Assembly: GCF_014647635.1 (NCBI RefSeq)
Contig: NZ_BMPO01000002.1
Coordinates: forward strand, 496,001 to 560,000
Length of the DNA stretch: 64,000 nucleotides
Direction: 5' to 3'
Source: Pseudomonas matsuisoli
Lineage (GTDB): Bacteria > Pseudomonadota > Gammaproteobacteria > Pseudomonadales > Pseudomonadaceae
Positions 52,162-60,800 of this stretch are shown piece after piece. The first letter of the stretch is position 1, and each line of letters starts with the position of its first letter. The notes under the pieces were generated by a model. It had not been told where the DNA came from and did not search any database. It was given only the letters and a program-made list of their open reading frames with translations. Both the position numbers and the translations under genes were made by a program.

Positions 52162-54198
52162 ATGTCACCTTTATCCCGCTATTCACTCACCCCTCTGGCT
52201 GCAGTGATTTTCGTCATCCACTCCGCCTATGGCGCCGAGACGATCAACCTTTCGCCGCAGATCGTAACGGCCAACCCGCTCCAACAGACCGCGCTCGCGT
52301 CGCCAACGAGCATCGTCTCGGGTGACGATTTAGTGAAGCGGGAATCTGGGCAACTGGGCGAAACACTAAGAAATCTGCCAGGCGTCTCCGCGAGCTACTT
52401 CGGCCCCGCGGCCAGCCGCCCTATCATTCGTGGGTTCGATGGCGATCGCATTCGCATCCTGCGCAATGGCGTCGGCGCGCTGGATGCTTCATCCCTGTCC
52501 TACGATCACGCGGTCCCTTACGATTCCGCCAACGCGGAGCGGATCGAAGTCGTTCGTGGCCCCGCCGCGTTGTTGTATGGCGGCAGTGCTGTGGGCGGTG
52601 TCGTTAACACTTTGGACAACCGCATTCCTACGGCTCCGGTAGAAGGGATCCATGGTGGCGGTGAAGTCCGCTACGGCGGCGCGGATACGACGCGGAGTGC
52701 AGCCGGCAAGATCGAGGCGGGCAATGGTCAGTTCGCCTTGCACGTCGACGGTAACTCGCGCCAATTCAACGACACCCGCATCCCTGGTCACGCGCATTCC
52801 AGCCGCCAGCACGCAATCGACGGCGATACCCGTCAACATCGCGTAGACAACAGCGATGGTCGCCAGGACGGCGGCGCGGTGGGCGGTTCCTATCACTGGG
52901 ACCACGGATACGTAGGCCTTTCCTACGATGAATACGACGGCAACTACGGCTCTCCCGCAGAGGACGCCGTTCGTATCGATATGGAGCAGCGTCATTACGC
53001 CATGGCGTCCGAGATTCGCGATCTCGAAGGTCCGTTCAGCTCTGTAAAGCTGGACTTCGGACATACGACCTACGAACACCGCGAAATCGAAGATGGCGAA
53101 GTCGGCACGACATTCAAGAACGACGGTTATGAAGCCCGTGTCGAGGCGCGGCACCAACCGTTCGGTCCGGTCGAAGGCGTGGTTGGACTACAGGTCGCCA
53201 GCAGCCGCTTCCAGGCGCTCGGCGAGGAAGCGTTCGTTCCCAAGACGGATACCGATAGCGGCGCCCTGTTCATTCTCGAAGACTGGCAAGCCACGGAGCG
53301 TTTGGATCTCACTTTGGGAGGACGCCTGGAACATACACGCTTGCGTCCGGACGCTGGCGGCAATGAACGGTTCGAAAACGCCGAAAGCTCGCACAGCTTT
53401 ACCGCGGGTAGCCTGTCCTTCGGCTCGCTCTATACGCTGACCGATATCTGGTCGCTGGCTGGCACCTTGAGCTACACCGAACGCGCGCCTACGTTCTACG
53501 AGCTCTATGCCAATGGCCCTCATGAAGCGACCGGCACCTACGAAGTGGGTGACGCCGATGCAGAGAAAGAGAAATCCTGGTCCACGGACCTCGCACTGCG
53601 CTTCGATAACGATCGCCACAAAGGGAGCGTTGGCGTCTTCTACAGTCGGTTCTCGAACTACATCGGCCTGCTCGGTAGCGGACGCTACCTGGACGAAGAC
53701 GGTGCGGAAGTCGATGCAGGCGACGACGAAGCACTGCCAGAATACCTGTACAGCGGCGTAAAAGCGGACTTCTGGGGAATCGAAGCCCAAGACCACTGGC
53801 ACCTCGCGCAAACCCCTTATGGTGAGTTCGCCCTACAGAGCTCAGCCGATTACACGAGGGCCAAGAACAAGGATACCGGCGAGCCCCTGCCCCGCATTTC
53901 ACCGCTGCGTTTGAATACGGCGCTGCTTTGGAACCTGCAGCAATGGCAGGCAAGTGTGGGTGTCGAGCATGCCAGCGCCCAACGCCGCGTGCCGGACGAA
54001 GAACTCTCGACCGATGGCTACACCACCCTGAATGCAAGCCTTGGCTATCATTTCGATCTTGGCGACAGCCAGTGGTTAGCCTTCATCAAGGGAGACAATC
54101 TGAACAACCAGACCGTGCGTTACGCGAGCTCCATCCTGCGGGACGAGGTGCCGGCGGCCGGACGTAGCATCGAGGCGGGTGTGAAAGTCGCCTTCTAA
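52162..54198 (+). CDS. znuD: ZnuD-type TonB-dependent zinc receptor
   Basis: A 678-residue outer-membrane receptor with signal peptide (LAAVIFVIHSAYGAE, cleavage about residue 25). The plug motifs SRPIIRGFDGDRIRILRNG and YDHAVPYDSANAERIEVVRG and the barrel end VKVAF match the ZnuD/PA0781 branch. A His/Asp-rich loop (about residues 208-235, PGHAHSSRQHAIDGDTR onward) resembles the zinc-capturing loop of neisserial ZnuD. A Zur box directly upstream supports induction in low zinc. It would pass zinc to a ZnuABC importer not in this window. Haem uptake has also been suggested for ZnuD relatives. Confidence 0.92.
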   Translation: MSPLSRYSLTPLAAVIFVIHSAYGAETINLSPQIVTANPLQQTALASPTSIVSGDDLVKRESGQLGETLRNLPGVSASYFGPAASRPIIRGFDGDRIRILRNGVGALDASSLSYDHAVPYDSANAERIEVVRGPAALLYGGSAVGGVVNTLDNRIPTAPVEGIHGGGEVRYGGADTTRSAAGKIEAGNGQFALHVDGNSRQFNDTRIPGHAHSSRQHAIDGDTRQHRVDNSDGRQDGGAVGGSYHWDHGYVGLSYDEYDGNYGSPAEDAVRIDMEQRHYAMASEIRDLEGPFSSVKLDFGHTTYEHREIEDGEVGTTFKNDGYEARVEARHQPFGPVEGVVGLQVASSRFQALGEEAFVPKTDTDSGALFILEDWQATERLDLTLGGRLEHTRLRPDAGGNERFENAESSHSFTAGSLSFGSLYTLTDIWSLAGTLSYTERAPTFYELYANGPHEATGTYEVGDADAEKEKSWSTDLALRFDNDRHKGSVGVFYSRFSNYIGLLGSGRYLDEDGAEVDAGDDEALPEYLYSGVKADFWGIEAQDHWHLAQTPYGEFALQSSADYTRAKNKDTGEPLPRISPLRLNTALLWNLQQWQASVGVEHASAQRRVPDEELSTDGYTTLNASLGYHFDLGDSQWLAFIKGDNLNNQTVRYASSILRDEVPAAGRSIEAGVKVAF

Positions 54199-54209
54199 CG
54201 AAGATGTGC

Positions 54210-54243
54210 TGTCCGCGTCGGCGCCTCAAGCCGCACGCGGACA
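54210..54243 (+). terminator. hairpin terminator after znuD
   Basis: TGTCCGCGT and ACGCGGACA form a 9-bp stem that continues inward as CGGC/GCCG with a one-base bulge and a 7-base loop; TTCTTT follows about 10 bases later. It lies 12 bases past the znuD stop. Confidence 0.65.
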
Positions 54244-54299
54244 ACAACCATTCTTTGCGCGTATAGGCGCTAGATTTATTGCCCAATCATGTACGCGGC

Positions 54300-54722
54300 C
54301 TACGCGCCATGAACGTCACCCAACCGCTCTTTCAGTGCGTTGAGACCACCCGCGTACGTCGCCTCCAGAATAGACTTCGCCTCCGCTTCGGGGACGCCAT
54401 CCGCTTCGAAGGTACTCGACCATTCAACGCGGGAGCCTTTCTCCCACGCCGTTACCTGCAGGGTCGCCAGATACCCGCGAACGGGTAGCGGAGCCCGCTC
54501 GATCGTATAGCGATAGTTGCGCTCTTGTTCATTGAACACCTGCAGCCGTTCGACGATGACACCGCCGTCTTCGAGTGTCAGTGTACGAACGCGACCTCCC
54601 TCGCCCGCTTCACTCGCCGTGATCATCGGCAGCCATTTGGGCAGGGAATCGAAGCCACCTATTAACCGCCATACCTGCTCGGCCGGGTGTTCGAGATCGA
54701 TAGAGGCGTAAACATGAATCAT
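54300..54722 (-). CDS. SRPBCC-family (polyketide cyclase/START-like) protein
   Basis: A 140-residue helix-grip protein: MIHVYASIDLEHPAEQVWRLIGGFDSLPKWLP is the family's first strand and helix, and GLNALKERLG the long C-terminal helix lining the ligand pocket. Such proteins bind hydrophobic ligands or act as cyclases; ligand unknown. It is a stand-alone gene, divergent from the small DUF2256 gene. Confidence 0.85.
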   Translation of the reverse strand: MIHVYASIDLEHPAEQVWRLIGGFDSLPKWLPMITASEAGEGGRVRTLTLEDGGVIVERLQVFNEQERNYRYTIERAPLPVRGYLATLQVTAWEKGSRVEWSSTFEADGVPEAEAKSILEATYAGGLNALKERLGDVHGA

Positions 54723-54775
54723 AAGTCACCTTTCACTTAGGTTCGAAAAAGCGGTTTAAATGTTCGCCAGAGCGA

Positions 54776-54964
54776 ATGAAAGACCATCCTTGTAAACCAT
54801 TTGAAGGCGCGAGTTCCCAATTGCACAAGAAGACCACTCTCCCCGTGAAAGTCTGCGCTCATTGTGGCCGCCCCTTCACCTGGCGGAAAAAGTGGGAGCG
54901 CTGTTGGGACGACGTGCGCTATTGCTCCGAACGTTGTAGGCGCAGTCGAACGCGCGATACATGA
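54776..54964 (+). CDS. DUF2256 zinc-ribbon-like small protein
   Basis: A 62-residue protein whose core [20 protein letters not shown] and following [12 protein letters not shown] match DUF2256, a short CxxC...CxxxC (here C28-x2-C31 and C51-x3-C55) zinc-ribbon-like family of unknown function. The start ATG 54776 gives 27 residues before the motif; an internal start is possible. Related proteins are often found near cryptochrome/photolyase-like genes, but none is here. Confidence 0.8.
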   Translation: MKDHPCKPFEGASSQLHKKTTLPVKVCAHCGRPFTWRKKWERCWDDVRYCSERCRRSRTRDT

Positions 54965-55046
54965 GCCTGGCATTACTCATTGCATAGGACTTGACCAGGC
55001 CTAACGATCACTTACGGCGTTTCAGCCGTGGTGCTGCTCTTCGGCT

Positions 55047-55949
55047 TCACGAGCTCTCGTCTCGATAACGCTCCACCAGAAAGTCAACGAACGCCCTCAC
55101 CCTCGCCGGCATGGCCGCTCCACCAACGAACACGGCATTAATCGGCTCACGATCACCTGGGTTGTAATCCTCCAACAGCGGAACCAGCGCCCCTGTTTTC
55201 AGATCTTCCTCGACACTGAACGTCCCCACGCGAGTAATGCCTGCGCCGATCCTCGCCAGTTGGGACAACGCTTCGCCACTGTTGCTCTCGATCGTGCCCG
55301 ATACCTTCAGATAGAAATCGCTACCATCCTCGAAAAAGGGCCAATCCGGTATGGCGCGCCGGAAATTGAAACGCAGGCAGTTATGCTTGAGCAGGTCCGC
55401 GGGAACTTGGGGCGTGCCGTGACGGGCAAGATAGTCGGGGGATGCGACAACTACCTGTCCAGTTTCTCCAATCTGGCGCGCAGTCAAAGGACTATCAGCC
55501 AGCCTTCCGAAGCGAATCGCGATATCGGCTTCGCCTCCTAGGATATCGACCACCTCATCGCTCAGTACGAGGTCCACCACGATGGCTGGATGACGGGCGC
55601 TGAATTCCGCAACAAGCGGCAGGAGCGACAATCGCCCATGCGCCAGCGCGCCACTCACTCGGATTCGTCCTTTGGGTACACCTTGATGGGTAATCGCATC
55701 TTCGACTTCGGCGAGGTCCGCGAGAATCCTTCTGGCCGCGCGCAGATAGGTCTCACCTTCAGCAGTGAACGTGATAGCACGCGTTGTGCGTATCAGTAAG
55801 CGCGTGCCAATCCGCTTTTCTATACGCGCAACGATCCGGCTAATGGAAGACGGCGTAAGTCCAAGAATGCGCCCGGCTGCGGAAAGACTGCCCTTCTCTG
55901 CGATCGTCGCAAAGACGGCCATTTCGCCTGATCGCCCATTGATATCCAT
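55047..55949 (-). CDS. LysR-family regulator, divergent from an MFS exporter
   Basis: A 300-residue LysR protein: winged helix (EKGSLSAAGRILGLTPSSISRIVARIEKRIG) and effector domain (GRIRVSGALAHGRLSLLPLV). It belongs to the CrgA/DsdC-like group with the FNFRRAIPDWPF segment. It is divergent, 93 bases from an MFS exporter gene it presumably controls. Effector unknown. Confidence 0.9.
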   Translation of the reverse strand: MDINGRSGEMAVFATIAEKGSLSAAGRILGLTPSSISRIVARIEKRIGTRLLIRTTRAITFTAEGETYLRAARRILADLAEVEDAITHQGVPKGRIRVSGALAHGRLSLLPLVAEFSARHPAIVVDLVLSDEVVDILGGEADIAIRFGRLADSPLTARQIGETGQVVVASPDYLARHGTPQVPADLLKHNCLRFNFRRAIPDWPFFEDGSDFYLKVSGTIESNSGEALSQLARIGAGITRVGTFSVEEDLKTGALVPLLEDYNPGDREPINAVFVGGAAMPARVRAFVDFLVERYRDESS

Positions 55950-56042
55950 CTATGCACCCAGCGCAAAAGTGATGTTCCAACGGCGGGGCTACCGCCAAGA
56001 AGGATCGGATCGTAGCATCGTGCTCACAAATCAGGAGCCACT

Positions 56043-57224
56043 ATGCGTATTAATCCACCTCTCGTTGCGTTATCCATCGGCGCCTTTGGCATCGGTGTTA
56101 CCGAGTTCGCGCCAATGGGCATGCTTCCGGGTATCGCCGCGGATCTCGATGTATCTATACCTACCGCGGGTTTGTTGGTTAGCGCATATGCATTCGGCGT
56201 CCTGATCGGCGCGCCGCTGATGACCCTCGCCACCACCAGGGTGCCTCGTCGTCATCTACTGGTGGGGCTGATGGCCATCTTCACGCTTGGCAATCTGCTA
56301 TCGGCCCTGGCAGCAGACTACGCTACCTTGCTGATGGCACGGGTTGTTACCTCCCTTAACCATGGCGCTTTTTTCGGCATTGGCTCGGTGGTCGCCGCCA
56401 GCGTGGTGCCGCCGGACAAACGCGCTGGCGCGGTCGCGGCAATGTTCATGGGGCTGACCATTGCAACCATCGGCGGCGTGCCGCTCGCCACGTGGTTCGG
56501 CGAAACGTTCGGATGGCGCACAGCATTCTGGGGAATCACCGTGCTGGGTGCGATGGCCATGGCATCACTCTGGTGGGCATTGCCGGACATCGCGGCACCC
56601 AAAGGGGACGGCATGATGGCTGAAATCCGTGTACTGGGTCGTGGTCCAGTATTGGCAGCATTGGCATTGACCGTGGTCGGATCGAGCGCGATGTTTACCG
56701 TGTTCACCTACATCGCGCCCATCCTGCGCGAAGCCACGGGCGCGTCGACGACCTTCGTCACCGCCATGCTGGTGCTATTTGGTGTCGGGCTGACGCTTGG
56801 CAACATCTGGGGCGGCAAAGGCGCGGACCGATCGGTCGATCGCACCCTGGTCGTCTCCCTCGGCGTGCTCATCGCGGTACTGATTGCCTTCGCTTTTCTC
56901 ATGCGCTGGCCCCTGTCTGCGGCGATCGCCATCCTCATTTGGGGCGCCGCGAGCTTCGCACTGGTACCACCGCTGCAAACCCGCGTGATGGAAGCCGCAA
57001 AGGATGCGCCGAATCTTGCGTCCGCGGTAAACATCGGCGCGTTCAATTTCGGCAACGCCATCGGTGCCGTATTGGGTGGCGCGGTGATCAACGCGGGCCT
57101 GGGCTATCCAGCCATTTCCCTCGCAGGAGCAGCGATGGCCGCTGTCGGCCTGGTGATGGTATTGGCGATGATCCAACGCTCGAAGCGCGCAGTACCGGCG
57201 GCCTGTTGCGCGATTGCTGACTAA
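56043..57224 (+). CDS. MFS drug/sugar efflux transporter (AraJ/YdhP-like)
   Basis: A 393-residue inner-membrane transporter with twelve predicted helices. Family features: MRINPPLVALSIGAFGIGVTEF at the start, the cytoplasmic TRVPRRHLL loop after helix 2 and ARVVTSLNHGAFFGIG in helix 4. It resembles the DHA1 group with AraJ and YdhP exporters. A LysR regulator is divergent. Substrate unknown. The 296 bases after it hold no gene or clear signal that I can see. Confidence 0.9.
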   Translation: MRINPPLVALSIGAFGIGVTEFAPMGMLPGIAADLDVSIPTAGLLVSAYAFGVLIGAPLMTLATTRVPRRHLLVGLMAIFTLGNLLSALAADYATLLMARVVTSLNHGAFFGIGSVVAASVVPPDKRAGAVAAMFMGLTIATIGGVPLATWFGETFGWRTAFWGITVLGAMAMASLWWALPDIAAPKGDGMMAEIRVLGRGPVLAALALTVVGSSAMFTVFTYIAPILREATGASTTFVTAMLVLFGVGLTLGNIWGGKGADRSVDRTLVVSLGVLIAVLIAFAFLMRWPLSAAIAILIWGAASFALVPPLQTRVMEAAKDAPNLASAVNIGAFNFGNAIGAVLGGAVINAGLGYPAISLAGAAMAAVGLVMVLAMIQRSKRAVPAACCAIAD

Positions 57225-57520
57225 GGTCGGGTCTGATGCATCGTTGATCAGAAAACGGGGCCCTAGGTGGGCTTTGTTTTCGTTCGAAACGTCGCAGGCT
57301 TAGAAGCCTTTCTGCTTCCCACACCGAGCAACACGCGCCCCCGCCAAAGCGCTGCCCGAACAGCACACTAAAGCAAAACAGAGCACATGAGGCCTAGTGA
57401 ATCCGGAGACGATTGATACAATCGCCGGCAGATCGTCCGCCCCCAAAAGCAACCCGCCGCCGATCTGAACGAATCAATCTGTGTCTCGACCCGCCCTTCT
57501 CTTTCTGCGCAAGGCTGCCA

Positions 57521-57874
57521 ATGGACACCGTTTGTGTCATCGACGATGAGCTCGCTGTTCGGAAGGCGGTTGTCAATCTCCTCAAATCGGAAGGCTATGA
57601 CGCCATCTCCTTTTCATCAGGGGAAAGCCTGCTCGAATTCGATGGCAAGCACGCGATCTCTTGTCTCCTCATGGACCTCAATATGCCCGGTCTGACTGGC
57701 CGCGAGACATACGGCCAGCTGCTGAGTGCCGGCTACCAGATTCCTATCATCTACATGACGGCAGAAACGGACGGGCAGGATGCAGCGGCCCTAACGAAAG
57801 TTGATAGCGTCCGACTCCTAGCCAAACCCTTTACTGCAGAAGCGCTGCTACGAGCGCTACGCGCGATCGCCTAG
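57521..57874 (+). CDS. stand-alone response-regulator receiver protein
   Basis: A 117-residue receiver domain with no output domain. The phospho-acceptor is Asp52 (LLMDLNMPG), with acidic Asp8/Asp9 (VIDDE), Thr80 (MTAE) and Lys102 (LLAKPF) in place. It resembles FixJ/NodW receivers. ATG 57521 follows AAGG at 7 bases. It lies 11 bases before the giant hybrid kinase, so it is the likely target of that histidine kinase, acting as a single-domain shuttle, similar to CheY-like proteins. Confidence 0.9.
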   Translation: MDTVCVIDDELAVRKAVVNLLKSEGYDAISFSSGESLLEFDGKHAISCLLMDLNMPGLTGRETYGQLLSAGYQIPIIYMTAETDGQDAAALTKVDSVRLLAKPFTAEALLRALRAIA

Positions 57875-57885
57875 GAAGCGCGGAC

Positions 57886-60800
57886 ATGGCGATGACCCGA
57901 GGTCCCGATAACCGGCCACTCTATCGATTGGACTTTAGTGGCGAATGGCCAAAATGCGCATCTCGAATCGCCGTCGATAACATCAATGGCTTGCACCGTT
58001 GGCGTGCATTCGATGAACGCACAGGGCGTTCTTGGATGCTCGTCGCTCCCGAATCGGCGCAAGTAAACGATCCACGTCTGGACCGCGAGTTTGCGCTCGC
58101 CCCACGCCTGTCTGCCGAATGGGCCGTCGTGCCGCAGGCATTACTGCTTACACCGCAGGGCCAGATGCTAGTACTCGACGACGAAGATAGCGTTCCGCTG
58201 TCGACCATGCGGGCCTCCACTATCCAAGCCGAACAGTTTTTCACGCTGGCCATCTCGGCAGCCGCGGCGTTGAACGACGTACACCAGGCAGGCATGGTCC
58301 ATCGTGATATCCAGCCGGCCAACCTCCTGTGCCGAGCCGACGGAGTCGTGCGCATCACGGGATTCGCGTTTGCTTCGGTCAAAGGACAACCACTCGGTAC
58401 GGCGAGCGAAGTCGGGTCATCCAGCCTGGCTTATCTCGCCCCAGAGCTGGCAAACTGCGGGTATGAATCCGCGACCATTCGTAGCGATCTCTACGCGCTG
58501 GGTATCACGCTGTTCGAACTGGCCACCGGAACTCGACCGTTCGAGGCGGAGGATGCGCCAGGTTGGCTACACGCGCATTTAGCGATACCGCCACCGTTGA
58601 TGAAGTCGTTGCGGGCCGACCTTCCCGCGTGCGTCGAGCCCCTGGTCGGCCGTCTGATCTGCAAGCAGCCAGGATTGCGTTATGCCTCCGCGCTGGAATT
58701 GGAAGCCGACCTAAGGCGCTGTTTTGACGATTGGCAGGAGGCGGACGCCGCAACGGCTGGAGAGGCGCGCGGAGATGGAGGGAAGATATCCTCTTTAGTG
58801 GGTAGAGCGCAGGAGTCCCGGGATCTTCAGCACGCGCTCACTCGGTTGCTCGATGGAAAAGGAGGAATCGTTTTAGTTCATGGCGAAGCCGGGGTCGGTA
58901 AAACGTCACTGGTAAGCGCCGGATTCGCGGATCACGGCCATCGCTATCTCTATGCAATGAGCAAGTGCAAGGCGCTCGGCTATGCCAATCCGTACGGATT
59001 CCTTGCGTCGGCAATCTCTTCCTTATGCACGAGCCTGTGTTCCGGGGTGCCTTACGGAAGGTCGTATTGGGCACCAAGGCTTAGAGCGGCCGTCGGCGAA
59101 TACGGGGGAGCCGTTACCCGCCTAATGCCCGAACTCGAGCTGATCACCGGCCCGCTCCGCTCCGAGATCGCGCCCCGCATCAGCGAAACGCGCCGGCACT
59201 TGCACGGGACGTTGCTGAGCGTTTTGCAGGCAATAGCGACCGAAGATCATCCGTTAGTGCTCTTTCTGGACGACCTTCAATGGGCGGATGCGGAGTCGCT
59301 TACGTTTCTCCGCGAACTCGATGCCGATCTCTTTAAGCACGTTCTTCTCGTCATAGCCTACCGCAGCGATGCTGTAGCGCCCGGTACTGACATCGATCGT
59401 TATCTTCGGCACTGTCGGGCGCTGCCCTGCTGGATGCAGGACATCTCGCTGGGACCGATCGACGGCGGGACGATAGCAGCCCTCCTGATGACGGACCCAT
59501 CCCTCTCAGCCATCGAGCGCGACCGACTCCATGCGCGGTTATCACAAGAGGGTGCAGTCAATCCGCTGTATCTAAGTCAGGCGATTGCGGCCATACGCGA
59601 GAACGCGACCGTTGCGGACACTTCGCTGGGTGTAATGTCGTCGCTGATGGATCTGCGATTTGCACATCTGCCGACAAAAACAATGGATGTGTTGGAGAAG
59701 CTCGCGCTGCTCGGAAACGAAACCGGACTCGAAGAGTTGGCGTGTGCCTGCGACGCGACAGGCCGATCGCTAAGGATGTGGCTTAAACCCGCACTCGCCG
59801 CAGGTTTGATAGCGGAACACCGCACAGGGCTGAGCTTCACCCATGACTCGATCTGGGAAGCGCTGCTCGCGCGCCTGTCACAAGCCTCAATCCAGGCGAT
59901 GCACTTGGAATTCGCTATTCGTTTCACTCAAGCCGTTGCCGAGGATCGTCAGCCGAAGCGTGTTCATCGTGCCGCGTCCCACGTACTTCGGGTGCCGGCG
60001 GATGCCTTCGACGGCTGCTGTCACGAAACACTCGTTGAACTGCTAATCGAAGCGGCTTACCAGGCGCGCGGCAGGGTCGCCGCCACGGTTGCCTTGGATT
60101 ATCTGGAATATGCCCAACGCCTACAGCCGGATATCACAACCGGAGACGGTGATCGTGCCTGTGGCCTAAGAATCGTGTACGGGCAGTGTTTGATCCTGGA
60201 TGCCGCCTATGAGGCTGCCGACCGATACATCAATGAACATCTGGCGCAGACGAAGCGATTCGACCATTGCGCCGACCTCTATCGCTTACGGTGTGAAATC
60301 TGCTCACTGCAAGGCAACTACCGGGCTGCACTGGACTCCATCCGAAGCGGTATAGCGACCCTCGCACCCGATATTTCTTTGACACTGGAACGACCCGCGG
60401 CGGATCGTCTTGGGCGGGCCGTAAATGACTTGATTGGTCCCAACCCAAAGAACCGTTTTGCCGCGCTCCAATACCTGGATGACGATCAGGTACAGGCCGT
60501 TATCGATTTGCTGCGCGCAATTATCGTCCCGGGCTCGTTCGTGGAACCCGACCTGATGCTGATTGCGTCTAGTCACATCGTCCGGCTCACACTGGAATAC
60601 GGCATCAGCGCCGCCGGCGTGGAGGGGCTCGCCTGGTTCGGCGTCTGCATGGCGCATCATCATGGCCTTTACGACCAGGCTTCGGCCTACACCGAATTGG
60701 CGGCCGACTTAAGCGAGCAATCGCGTTTTGCCAAGGTGCGCGGCGCCGCATTGATTGCGCTGGAGCGAACGAGCGTATGGACAAAACCGCTCCCCTACGC

